DNA from: Candidatus Tepidiaquacellales bacterium UBA6667
GTDB lineage: Bacteria > Bacteroidota > Ignavibacteria > Tepidaquicellales > Tepidaquicellaceae
Length of the DNA: 28,975 nucleotides
Reading direction: 5' to 3'
NCBI GenBank assembly: GCA_002455255.1
Contig: DKKL01000038.1
Coordinates: forward strand, 31,289 to 60,263
In this document: positions 18,601 to 25,735 of the stretch, one piece after another
Layout of the letters: the number at the start of each line of letters is the position of its first letter
How positions within the stretch are numbered: position 1 is the stretch's first letter
Translations under genes and position numbers: made by a program
Notes under the pieces: model-generated
The model's input: the letters and a program-made list of their open reading frames with translations, nothing else
Told to the model about the DNA's origin: nothing
The model's database searches: none

Positions 18601-18660
18601 ACAGAAATTACTTTGATTTATAAAATTTCATCTGATAATTTAATATATAACTTAAATTAA
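15652..18660 (+). CDS. Two-component sensor histidine kinase with periplasmic Reg_prop/Y_Y_Y sensor
   Basis: A 1002-residue membrane sensor. A signal peptide (1-20, cut after SFA) leads into a long periplasmic region of propeller repeats of the two-component-regulator type (patterns such as DSKGFIWMGT..GL..YDG and DSDGNIWTGS), covering about 25-640. A Y_Y_Y-type domain (EYSYRINNGVWEKPG) lies about 665-745. One membrane helix spans about 752-773. The cytoplasmic part has a HisKA_3 dimerisation domain with the phospho-acceptor His802 in YHDELGHKLT, then a HATPase with N-box ESINNAVKYSN (about 913) and G-box DDGKGFD (about 944) and GYGIKNIKERA. It lacks the receiver and AraC domains of hybrid HTCS proteins. 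The partner regulator starts one base after its stop. Input ligand is unknown; related propeller sensors often read polysaccharide fragments. Confidence 0.93.
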   Translation: MLKTVLSIFLYFLYHLNSFADLQISKLPAQPNASLNLIYDMYQDSKGFIWMGTMFGLVRYDGREFKNFRYNPNNINSISGDDVVSVMEDSDGNIWTGSFKSGVNKYNPETGIFKRITENTNYSNITFWSICEIKNKIFFGSDRGLFVYENSEFKKIDISPFSDNPVSSLATDGINLWIGTFQKGLIRTNTDLNNFTVYNYDSTSENSINGSSITSIQFHKHRLYIGFNMNGLGYFENLNSDSIKYKKISMLDTVNLNNLTVNSLSSDKNEKLFIGTTSGGFLVNTSNNNLININSRLKEENIFKIFNSGIFDKSGVLWLGSYYNGLYKVTDEIKNFYSLPYNQFINNRALHQDKNNNLWISSNRFLYHYTGDLVFFDTLKLKTIFNKFVNTIVEFNDKIWVGSGSGIATFDFEGKAIDYEIKINNKLPFVNKFFVANENELYIATNIGLFITDGKVIKEIPLDLDLSPFDKSVISVFKDSHNNIYAGTFNGLYFSDDGINFKKYSKSSGLDSSLSNNYIYSFFEKSENEIMLGTAAGINIFDQKTKKIKLIENNTLLKKVILSINKIGNQYWFNTNSGICKYEFETNTLIQYNSSNGLNDDYYFPSSAIITDNGYYMGGGQTEITYFRPNMIIESSYKPEIIFSYIKISGKDSSYNKNINSDRIVLEQNENNFELVYSSTDFNNPENIEYSYRINNGVWEKPGNINKIFFTNLSPGEYKIDLICTNSDGVSNNLIFSKIFIVKPPFYKTSLFYFAVFASVILISFLFYKFRIDQKIKYILDIERAKESERESFRKQAAKDYHDELGHKLTRILLYTRNINKKINAGNESDVINELKNIEETSLSLKNSARDLIWSMNPVEDTVYDLALRVKDFAEEILEPANIKFHLQMDDSELKYIDLPVIVKRNLIFIFKESINNAVKYSNCENIYFNIKFDKLGIEFKIKDDGKGFDISNYVSGYGIKNIKERALIINSELLINTNKNTGTEITLIYKISSDNLIYNLN

Positions 18661-18661
18661 A

Positions 18662-19291
18662 ATGATAAAAGTTTTAATTGTAGAAGATGATAAAGTAATA
18701 CGTAATGAATTAAAGGATTTGATAAATTCAGACGATGATATAGAATGTATCGGAGATTTTGAATCATGCGAGCTTGCTTTGGAGTTTCTGAAAAATTCAA
18801 TACCAGATGTTATATTAATGGATATATCATTGCCCGGAATTGATGGAATAAGAGGTATGAAACAAATATTGGAAAAATATTCCGAAATTGATTTTATAAT
18901 GCTTACCGTTCACTCTGACTCTGAATTAATTTTCAAAGCGATAAAATCAGGTGCTTGCGGATATCTTGATAAAAGTGCTACCGAACAAAAAATAATTGAT
19001 TCAATTAAAGAAGTATTTTATGGCGGAGCACCTATGACGTCAAGAATTGCTAAGCTTGTGGTTGAATCTTTCAGACATAAACAAATTCAGAATGAAGATT
19101 CATCATTGAGCAATAGGGAAACTGATGTTCTTGATTTGTTATGTAAAGGAAAAACTTATAAAGAAATTTCTTCTTCTTTAAATATCACCGTAGGAACTGT
19201 TCGCCATCATATTAAAAACGTTTACAGGAAGTTACACGTTCATTCCAAATCTGAGGCTGTTGCCAAAGCCTTCAAGGATAACTTAATCTAA
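18662..19291 (+). CDS. LuxR/NarL-family response regulator
   Basis: A 209-residue DNA-binding regulator, normal length for the family. The receiver domain (1-120) has acidic residues E8-D9-D10, phospho-acceptor Asp54 in ILMDISLPG, Thr82 and Lys104. The C-terminal LuxR-type helix-turn-helix (about 147-209) contains LSNRETDVLDLLCKGKTYKE and VGTVRHHIKNVYRKL. The kinase upstream is a HisKA_3 type, the usual partner of LuxR-type regulators, and only one base separates the genes. Target DNA is inferred to be the palindrome found on both sides of this operon (15602 and 19301). Confidence 0.95.
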   Translation: MIKVLIVEDDKVIRNELKDLINSDDDIECIGDFESCELALEFLKNSIPDVILMDISLPGIDGIRGMKQILEKYSEIDFIMLTVHSDSELIFKAIKSGACGYLDKSATEQKIIDSIKEVFYGGAPMTSRIAKLVVESFRHKQIQNEDSSLSNRETDVLDLLCKGKTYKEISSSLNITVGTVRHHIKNVYRKLHVHSKSEAVAKAFKDNLI

Positions 19292-19300
19292 AATTTTTCC

Positions 19301-19316
19301 TCTCATATATATGAGA
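19301..19316. promoter_or_regulatory. 16-bp perfect palindrome, candidate response-regulator operator (copy 2)
   Basis: This is an exact second copy of TCTCATATATATGAGA, 10 bases after the response-regulator stop and upstream of the FG-GAP/ASPIC-UnbV gene. A candidate promoter lies downstream: TTG at 19319-19321 and TATTTTTG at 19340-19347 (18-base gap), which resembles the Bacteroidota -33/-7 pattern TTG...TAnnTTTG. That places the palindrome just upstream of the promoter, a typical activator position. Confidence 0.6.
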
Positions 19317-19389
19317 TATTGCTGCCTGAATTAAATCTGTATTTTTGTATAGAAAAAATTTTATGTCAGCAAATTTAACAAATATAATT

Positions 19390-21168
19390 ATGAAGATATT
19401 ATTTATAATCTTGGCAATACTTTTATTCTGTGAAAATTCAAGATCACAGCAGTTTATGAGAATAACAGATATGTCAAATCCTATTATCTCAGATCCCGTT
19501 CCGTCCGGAACTTATCATGGTGCATCATGGGTAGATTTTGATAATGACGGACTACTCGACTTATTTGCAGCGAGAATGGGTTTATACAAAAATCTCGGAA
19601 ATGGTAATTTCGTGAAACTAACAACGGTGGTGTTTCCTCCTGAAGCTCAGGGGAATACTTGGGCTGATATTGATAATGACGGCTTAATTGACTGTTTCGT
19701 AGTATCAACAAGTGCAAACAAATCTTTTTTATTTAAAAATACGGGAAACGGAAATTTCTTAAAAATAACTTCGGGTGTAATTGGCGATTCTGCATTTAAT
19801 ACCGGATGGGGTTGTGCTTTTGGAGATTACGATAATAATGGATTTGTTGATCTGATAATAGCAGCGGCAACGCCATTTGGAATTGTAAATCATCCCTCAG
19901 TCTTTTATAAAAATTCTATTGGTAATTTTGAGAGAGTCAGTTCATTTGAATTTACTAATGTATCTGCGGCTTACACAATTCCTACTTTTGAAGATTTTGA
20001 TTTAGATGGTGATGCTGATTTATTCATCGGAAGCGGACCTGCGAATAATATTGGAGCAAGGGATTATTTATATTATAACACTTTGTTCCCAAGTGGCACT
20101 GCCAATTATTCAAGAATTGATACGGGTATATTGGGTACTGATATAGTTGACGGTCAAAATTGGAATTGGGTGGATATTGATAATGATGGTGACCTTGACG
20201 GATTTCTTACAAACTACTCAACAGGTATCAGAAACAGATTGTATATTTATCATGGTAACGGCTATTATACAAAAGCATCAGCATCAGAAGTTGGAACGAT
20301 CGTATCAGAAACTTCTCCTTATCTCAGCAATAACTGGGGCGATTTTGATAATGACGGAGACCTTGATGTATTTATAACAACAGACGGTGGTGTTCAAAAT
20401 AAATATTTCGTGAATGATGGAAGTGGATTTTTTACAAAGGATGATGCAGCAGGTTTAAACGGTGGATTTATCTCTACCTATGGTGCAACCGTTGGTGATT
20501 ATGACAACGACGGTGATTTGGATATTTTTACACATGGAAATCTTGCTTCTAAAAATTTATACAAAAATACTGTTATAAATTCTAATAAGTGGATAAATAT
20601 AAAGTGCATTGGAACTACTTCAAATAAATCTGCCATAGGTACCAGAGTGAGAGTGAAAATAAACCTATCCGGTTCTCCAAAATGGCTTACAAGAACTATA
20701 AATTCTCAAAACGGATTTAATTCTATGAATATGCTGAATGTCCATTTTGGACTTGGTAATGCAAACATAATTGATTCACTTGAAATCTACTGGCAATCCG
20801 GATTAAAACAAACTTTTACAAATATAACTCCGGATAAGTTTTACACAATTACCGAAGGTCAAAGTCCGGTAGTAAATATAAAATCACAAGGTTCAAATGT
20901 TCCAAATAATTTTGAATTATTCCAAAATTTTCCAAACCCGTTTAACCCTAAAACTAAAATTTCATTTCAGATAAATAAAAACAGTGTAATAAGTCTGGAA
21001 ATATTTGATTCAATGGGCAGAAAAATTGAAACTTTACTTAAATCAGACTTGGCTTACGGATTTTATGAGGTGAGTTGGGATGCCGAGAAATATCCGTCAG
21101 GTGTTTATTACTATTCGATACGTTCAGAGGATTTCTCACAAACAAATAAAATGGTATTGGTAAAATGA
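19390..21168 (+). CDS. Secreted FG-GAP/VCBS propeller protein with ASPIC/UnbV domain and T9SS sorting domain
   Basis: About 592 residues. Of three in-frame starts (TTG 19345, ATG 19363, ATG 19390) I chose 19390 because it begins exactly at a signal peptide (MKILFIILAILLF, cut near SRSQ). Seven FG-GAP repeats with calcium-binding loops of the form D-x-D-N-D-G-x-x-D (for example DFDNDGLLD, DIDNDGDLD, DYDNDGDLD) run from about 44 to 385, matching a seven-bladed integrin-like propeller. An ASPIC/UnbV domain follows (about 400-494; IGTRVRVKIN, HFGLGNANIIDSLEIYW). A T9SS sorting domain closes the protein (about 507-592; NFPNPFNPKTKISF, ending NKMVLVK). It should be displayed on or released from the cell surface and bind calcium. 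The second palindrome copy precedes it. The ligand is unknown. Confidence 0.9.
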   Translation: MKILFIILAILLFCENSRSQQFMRITDMSNPIISDPVPSGTYHGASWVDFDNDGLLDLFAARMGLYKNLGNGNFVKLTTVVFPPEAQGNTWADIDNDGLIDCFVVSTSANKSFLFKNTGNGNFLKITSGVIGDSAFNTGWGCAFGDYDNNGFVDLIIAAATPFGIVNHPSVFYKNSIGNFERVSSFEFTNVSAAYTIPTFEDFDLDGDADLFIGSGPANNIGARDYLYYNTLFPSGTANYSRIDTGILGTDIVDGQNWNWVDIDNDGDLDGFLTNYSTGIRNRLYIYHGNGYYTKASASEVGTIVSETSPYLSNNWGDFDNDGDLDVFITTDGGVQNKYFVNDGSGFFTKDDAAGLNGGFISTYGATVGDYDNDGDLDIFTHGNLASKNLYKNTVINSNKWINIKCIGTTSNKSAIGTRVRVKINLSGSPKWLTRTINSQNGFNSMNMLNVHFGLGNANIIDSLEIYWQSGLKQTFTNITPDKFYTITEGQSPVVNIKSQGSNVPNNFELFQNFPNPFNPKTKISFQINKNSVISLEIFDSMGRKIETLLKSDLAYGFYEVSWDAEKYPSGVYYYSIRSEDFSQTNKMVLVK

Positions 21169-21431
21169 ATCCTGATTTATTTGAAGTTTACAGTTGCAAT
21201 TCCCCTGTCATAGAAGCAATGGATTGTTTTAATAATAAAGATTGGTATAATGCTTCACTATTATTTGAAAGACTTGCATATGAAGACTCAATTGATGAAA
21301 TAAATTTTGTAAGACTTTTAAATTGTTATGAAAATCTTAAAGATGAATATAAATTTAATTTTTGGTTAAAAAAATTTCGGAAAACCGGATTTGGTATAAA
21401 ATTTTATAAGACCGTTTGTGAATTAATTTGA
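21165..21431 (+). CDS. Small cytoplasmic hypothetical protein, translationally coupled (TPR-like)
   Basis: An 88-residue protein with no signal peptide or membrane segment. Its ATG overlaps the stop of the FG-GAP gene in an ATGA arrangement, the classical sign of translational coupling, and the strong terminator at 21472 closes the unit just after it. The sequence is helical and aromatic-rich. The stretch AMDCFNNKDWYNASLLFERLAYED resembles one tetratricopeptide helix pair, so a small TPR-like adaptor is possible. No function can be assigned. Confidence 0.65.
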   Translation: MNPDLFEVYSCNSPVIEAMDCFNNKDWYNASLLFERLAYEDSIDEINFVRLLNCYENLKDEYKFNFWLKKFRKTGFGIKFYKTVCELI

Positions 21432-21470
21432 ATTCCGGTTTTGAATATGGGGATACTTCTTCTCCGGAAT
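21432..21470 (+). other. Hairpin in 3' UTR before the terminator
   Basis: ATTCCGG (21432-21438) pairs with CCGGAAT (21464-21470) over a 25-base loop, within which GGGGA and TCTCC could alternatively pair. It lies between the small protein stop and the terminator at 21472. It may be a 3'-end stabilising structure; evidence is base pairing only. Confidence 0.3.
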
Positions 21471-21471
21471 C

Positions 21472-21509
21472 AAAAAACATCCGTTGAGTAAATTGACGGA
21501 TGTTTTTTT
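21472..21509 (+). terminator. Strong intrinsic terminator
   Basis: AAAAAACATCCGT (21472-21484) pairs perfectly with ACGGATGTTTTTT (21496-21508). Two U-G wobbles and an A-U pair extend the stem to a 5-base loop, and the T run ends at 21509. It closes the FG-GAP transcription unit and separates it from the ABC transporter genes. Confidence 0.9.
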
Positions 21510-21562
21510 ATGCAAATTTTTCAGAATTAAAATTAATAATTCGATAGATTATATTCATATAA

Positions 21563-23314
21563 ATGAAATCCCTCTCAGCATTACTTCCGTACTTACGAAA
21601 ATACCGAAAAAAAATTTTCATAGGTTATCTGTTTATTCTTCTACATTTAGGACTTATTAGCATTTACCCTTTAATAATTGGTGATGCTATGGATAAGATT
21701 ACCAATGGTATATACGGAACCCCTATTTATCTCGATATTGCTTATGCCTTAGGATTAACAGTTATAGGTGGATTTTTCCTTTTTCTTACTCGTCAGAATA
21801 TTATCGTTATGTCTCGAGAAATTGAAAATGATTTACGATTTGACTTTTTCTCTCACCTTCAAACACTCTCAAAAAGTTTTTTTAACAAAAATTCCACCGG
21901 CGACCTGATGGCAAGAGCTACCAGTGATATAAATAATATAAGAAATTTCGTCGGTCCGGGAATAATGTATTCACTTCAGACTTCAACAAGACTTACAATA
22001 ACATTAATTATATTATTCAACATTAATTCTTTTGTTACTTTAGTTGCCTTAATTCCGCTTCCGATAATTACAATACTTGTTTATAAAATAGGAAAATTTA
22101 CTTTTAAAAGGTCACTGAAAGTGCAGGAATCTTTTTCAGAAATGACTGCAAAAGTGCAGGAATCCTTTTCCGGTATCAGAGTAATCAAAACTTTTATAAG
22201 AGAGAAATATGAGTTTTCCGAATTTGATAACATTTCTAAAGATAATTTTCAGAAAAATCTGAACCTTGCAAAAATACAATCATTTTCTTTTCCGATGATG
22301 TTTCTGTTGACAGGTATTTCAATTATTCTTGTTATTTACTTCGGTGGAATTAAAGTGATGGAAGGTCAGATGACATACGGGAATATTTCAGAATTTATAA
22401 TTTATATAGGTCACCTCACCTGGCCTATGATTGCATTCGGATGGATTATAAATCTTTTTCAACGAGCATCCCCATCAATGGGAAGACTTTTAGAGATTAT
22501 AAATGCAACTCCTGAAATCAAAGATAATGTTGATACGGATTTAAAAATTTCAGATAAAAATTTAAAAGGTGAAATATTATTTGATAATGTTTCATTCAAA
22601 TACCCGGGAAGTGATAAATATATTCTGAAAAATATTAACCTGAAAATTAAGAATGGCTCAACTCTTGGCATTTTAGGACAGACTGGTGCCGGTAAGTCTT
22701 CATTGATAAACTTACTTCCGAGAATATTTGATACCGAAGAAGGAAATATATTCATTGATGGAATAAACATTAAAAAAATTCCGATTAAAGTTCTCCGTGA
22801 GATTATAGGCATAGTTCCGCAAGAGTCATTTTTGTTTTCAAATACAATAGAAAAAAATATTGCATATTCCGATGATATACCTAATTCCGGAGAAGTTTTG
22901 GTTGCCGCGCAAAGTGCAGGGCTATACAAGGATGTGATAAATTTTCCATATAGATTTCATACGATACTTGGTGAAAGAGGAATTACACTCTCCGGAGGTC
23001 AAAAGCAAAGAACTTCATTGGCAAGAGCATTATATAAAAAACCGGAAATACTGATTTTAGATGATTCCCTTTCGGCTGTTGATACTAAAACTGAAGAAGA
23101 GATATTAAATGAATTGAAATTAATCATGAAAGACAGAACTAACATAATTATATCTCATAGAATTTCTACGATTAAAAATGCGAATAATATAATTGTTCTC
23201 AAAGATGGTGAAATTTCTGAACAAGGCACTCATAATGAATTAATATCCAAAAACGGGTTCTATTTTGATTTATATCAAAAACAACTGTTGGAGGATGAAA
23301 TATCAAACTCATGA
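21563..23314 (+). CDS. ABC exporter half-transporter, degenerate-site subunit of a heterodimer
   Basis: A 583-residue type IV (ABCB/MsbA-like) half-transporter: six membrane helices over about 1-310, then a nucleotide-binding domain. Walker A is GQTGAGKS (372-379), the Q-loop PQESFLFS (about 419-426), signature LSGGQ (476-480), Walker B ILILD (D500) and the H-loop His532. The residue after the Walker B aspartate, normally the catalytic glutamate, is Asp501. That substitution marks the non-hydrolysing partner in heterodimers such as TM287/288, BmrCD and LmrCD. The neighbour downstream has the glutamate. It probably exports lipids, drugs or peptides; substrate unknown. It is the first gene after a strong terminator, 28 bases ahead of its partner. 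Confidence 0.92.
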   Translation: MKSLSALLPYLRKYRKKIFIGYLFILLHLGLISIYPLIIGDAMDKITNGIYGTPIYLDIAYALGLTVIGGFFLFLTRQNIIVMSREIENDLRFDFFSHLQTLSKSFFNKNSTGDLMARATSDINNIRNFVGPGIMYSLQTSTRLTITLIILFNINSFVTLVALIPLPIITILVYKIGKFTFKRSLKVQESFSEMTAKVQESFSGIRVIKTFIREKYEFSEFDNISKDNFQKNLNLAKIQSFSFPMMFLLTGISIILVIYFGGIKVMEGQMTYGNISEFIIYIGHLTWPMIAFGWIINLFQRASPSMGRLLEIINATPEIKDNVDTDLKISDKNLKGEILFDNVSFKYPGSDKYILKNINLKIKNGSTLGILGQTGAGKSSLINLLPRIFDTEEGNIFIDGINIKKIPIKVLREIIGIVPQESFLFSNTIEKNIAYSDDIPNSGEVLVAAQSAGLYKDVINFPYRFHTILGERGITLSGGQKQRTSLARALYKKPEILILDDSLSAVDTKTEEEILNELKLIMKDRTNIIISHRISTIKNANNIIVLKDGEISEQGTHNELISKNGFYFDLYQKQLLEDEISNS

Positions 23315-23342
23315 AACTAAGAATTTATTTTAGATTAAACTG

Positions 23343-25130
23343 ATGGCTGAATCCGGCAAACAACAAATACAGGAAGAAGCAATAGATAAAAAACTTGATA
23401 AAAATCTTTTAAAAAGATTATTGTCATATTTTAAACCTTATAAAAAGTATATAATATTTGCTACAATTCTGACAATAACCGTATCTGCATTAGCAGCAGT
23501 GAGACCTTACCTGACACCTATCGCTATTGATGATAAAATAATGAATAATGATATTAACGGTTTACAGTTTATAATTATTATATTACTTTCAACGCTTATA
23601 GTTCAGGGAATTGTTCAGTATGGTCTCGGATACCTTACGGCATGGATAGGGCAGAAAATAATTTATGATTTAAGAAAAAAAATATATGAACATATACTAA
23701 GACTTGATTTAAAATTTTTTGATAAAAATCCTATCGGAAGGTTAGTTACAAGAGCTACATCTGACGTTGAAGTTTTATATGAGGTATTCTCTTCAGGAAT
23801 AGTAACTGCTTTTGGAGATATATTTACTTTAATTTGGATAGTAACTTTTATGTTTATACTTGACTGGCAGCTCGCACTTGTTACACTTGCCGTACTTCCT
23901 GTTTTGATTTATGGTACATCAATTTTCAGAAATAAAGTCAGAGATTCATACAGAAGAATTAGAATTCTTATAGCAAAGATTAATTCTTATGTTCAGGAAC
24001 ACATTACTGGCATTTCAGTTGTTCAGATGTTTAACAAAGAAAAAAAGACTGTAGAAGATTTTGAAAAAATTAACAGACAGCATACAGAGCAAAACAAAAA
24101 AAGTATTTTTTACTATGCAGTGTTTTTCCCATTTGTAGAATTAATCGGTGCTGTTTCGGTTGGACTGATTATCTGGTATGGCGGAGGTCAAACCGTTCAA
24201 GGTGCCATAGAGATTGGTGTATTAATTTCTTTTATTCAATATACTGAAATGTTTTTCAGACCAATTAGAGATTTATCAGAGAAATATAATATCCTTCAGA
24301 CAGCAATGGCATCAAGCGAAAGAATTTTTGAAATATTAGACCAGACTTCTCCGGTTAAGGATGTTGCAAACCCGGTTAAATTAGTTGATTTCAAAGGTAA
24401 AGTTGAATTTAAAAATGTAAACTTCAGCTATTCTGAAGATAATCCCGTATTGAGAAATGTTAATCTGAAAATTAATCCTGGTGAGAAAGTTGCATTCGTA
24501 GGGGCTACTGGTGCCGGAAAATCTACAATCTTAAACTTGATGGAAAGATTTTATGATGTTGATTCCGGTGAAATATTAATGGATGATGTGAATATAAAAA
24601 ATCTGAGACAGGAAGACCTCAGAAAACATATTGCTACTGTCCTTCAGGATGTATATCTGTTTTCCGGAACTATAAAGAGTAATATAACCTTAGGAGATGA
24701 AAATATTTCAGATGAAATAATTTATACAGCAATTGAAAATGTTGGTTTAATGCCATTTATTAATTCACTTGAAAAAGGTATTCTGCATCCTGTTAATGAA
24801 CGTGGCACAATGCTATCGACAGGGCAGAAACAACTGATTTCATTTGCCCGTGCACTTGTATATGACCCCGAAATATTAATGTTAGATGAAGCAACATCAT
24901 CGGTGGATACTCACACAGAAATCTTAATTCAAAAAGCAATTAATAAACTTATTGACAACAGAACTTCAATAATAATTGCACACCGATTATCAACCATTCA
25001 AAAATGTGATAAAATAATTGTTATGCACAAAGGAGAAATAAAAGAAGCAGGCACACATCAGGAATTGTTAAACTTAGGTGGATTGTATTATAAGTTGTAT
25101 GAATTGCAGTATAAAAACGAGACAGTATAA
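23343..25130 (+). CDS. ABC exporter half-transporter, catalytic subunit of the heterodimer
   Basis: A 595-residue half-transporter with a membrane domain (about 30-330) and a nucleotide-binding domain. Walker A is GATGAGKST (387-395), the Q-loop LQDVYLFSG (about 434-442), Walker B ILMLD with catalytic Glu516 after Asp515, and the H-loop His547. The signature is LSTGQ (491-495) rather than LSGGQ. Paired with the upstream subunit this gives one consensus ATP site (this Walker B plus the partner's LSGGQ) and one degenerate site (the partner's Asp501 plus this LSTGQ), as in known asymmetric exporters. A soluble, charged N-terminal extension of about 25 residues precedes the first helix. rdgB starts 2 bases after the stop. 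Confidence 0.93.
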   Translation: MAESGKQQIQEEAIDKKLDKNLLKRLLSYFKPYKKYIIFATILTITVSALAAVRPYLTPIAIDDKIMNNDINGLQFIIIILLSTLIVQGIVQYGLGYLTAWIGQKIIYDLRKKIYEHILRLDLKFFDKNPIGRLVTRATSDVEVLYEVFSSGIVTAFGDIFTLIWIVTFMFILDWQLALVTLAVLPVLIYGTSIFRNKVRDSYRRIRILIAKINSYVQEHITGISVVQMFNKEKKTVEDFEKINRQHTEQNKKSIFYYAVFFPFVELIGAVSVGLIIWYGGGQTVQGAIEIGVLISFIQYTEMFFRPIRDLSEKYNILQTAMASSERIFEILDQTSPVKDVANPVKLVDFKGKVEFKNVNFSYSEDNPVLRNVNLKINPGEKVAFVGATGAGKSTILNLMERFYDVDSGEILMDDVNIKNLRQEDLRKHIATVLQDVYLFSGTIKSNITLGDENISDEIIYTAIENVGLMPFINSLEKGILHPVNERGTMLSTGQKQLISFARALVYDPEILMLDEATSSVDTHTEILIQKAINKLIDNRTSIIIAHRLSTIQKCDKIIVMHKGEIKEAGTHQELLNLGGLYYKLYELQYKNETV

Positions 25131-25132
25131 AT

Positions 25133-25735
25133 TTGAATAAAAATAAATTAATAATAGCTTCAAATAATAATCATAAAATATCTGAACTTAGAAATATTCT
25201 TTCAGATTTGAATAATATTGACATACGTTCTTTGAGAGATGAAAATATTTTTATTGAAGTTGATGAAACGGGGGGAACACTTGAAGAGAATGCATATCTG
25301 AAAGCATCAGAAATTCATCAAATATCAGGTTTACCTGTAATCGCTGATGATACAGGACTATTTGTTGACTCACTAAATGGAAATCCCGGAGTTCATTCTG
25401 CAAGATATGCCGGAGAAAACTCTACGTATAAACAAAACTGCGTGAAATTAATAAGTGAATTGAACAAATTAAAATTAAATTTTTCGAGAGCAGAATTTAA
25501 AACTGTAATTTGTTTCATAAATGAAAAAGGTGAGGAAAAATATTTCGAAGGAATAGTGAAAGGTAAAATTATAACCGAATTCAGAGGTGAGAATGGTTTT
25601 GGGTATGATCCGTTGTTTATACCTGATGGATTTGAAAAAACTTTTGCTGAATTATCAGATGATGAAAAGAATAATCTTTCTCACAGAGCAATGGCAGTTA
25701 AAAAATTTGCCGAGTATTTTAAAAAATTAGTTTAA
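25133..25735 (+). CDS. rdgB: Non-canonical purine NTP pyrophosphatase (RdgB/HAM1 family)
   Basis: A 200-residue cytoplasmic enzyme that hydrolyses XTP, ITP and dITP to monophosphates, keeping damaged purines out of DNA and RNA. The N-terminal substrate motif SNNNHK (10-15), the metal site IADDTGL (D72, D73), FGYDPLF (156-162) and SHR (183-185) are all present, and length is normal. The start is a TTG, two bases after the ABC subunit stop; an in-frame TAA lies 7 codons upstream and no ATG is available before the first conserved motif. The last 9 bases overlap the 3' end of the convergent propeller gene. Confidence 0.93.
   Translation: MNKNKLIIASNNNHKISELRNILSDLNNIDIRSLRDENIFIEVDETGGTLEENAYLKASEIHQISGLPVIADDTGLFVDSLNGNPGVHSARYAGENSTYKQNCVKLISELNKLKLNFSRAEFKTVICFINEKGEEKYFEGIVKGKIITEFRGENGFGYDPLFIPDGFEKTFAELSDDEKNNLSHRAMAVKKFAEYFKKLV

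Noticed and set aside
21545..21570. Near-palindrome TTCATATAAATGAA before the ABC genes as a third operator copy
   Set aside because: It matches only loosely, contains the start codon, and lacks the TCTC/GAGA ends of the two perfect copies.
22118..22178. Repeated KVQESFS segment in the first ABC subunit
   Set aside because: The two similar stretches lie where this family normally has a repeated VQE.FS pattern in the intracellular helices; not a duplication event.
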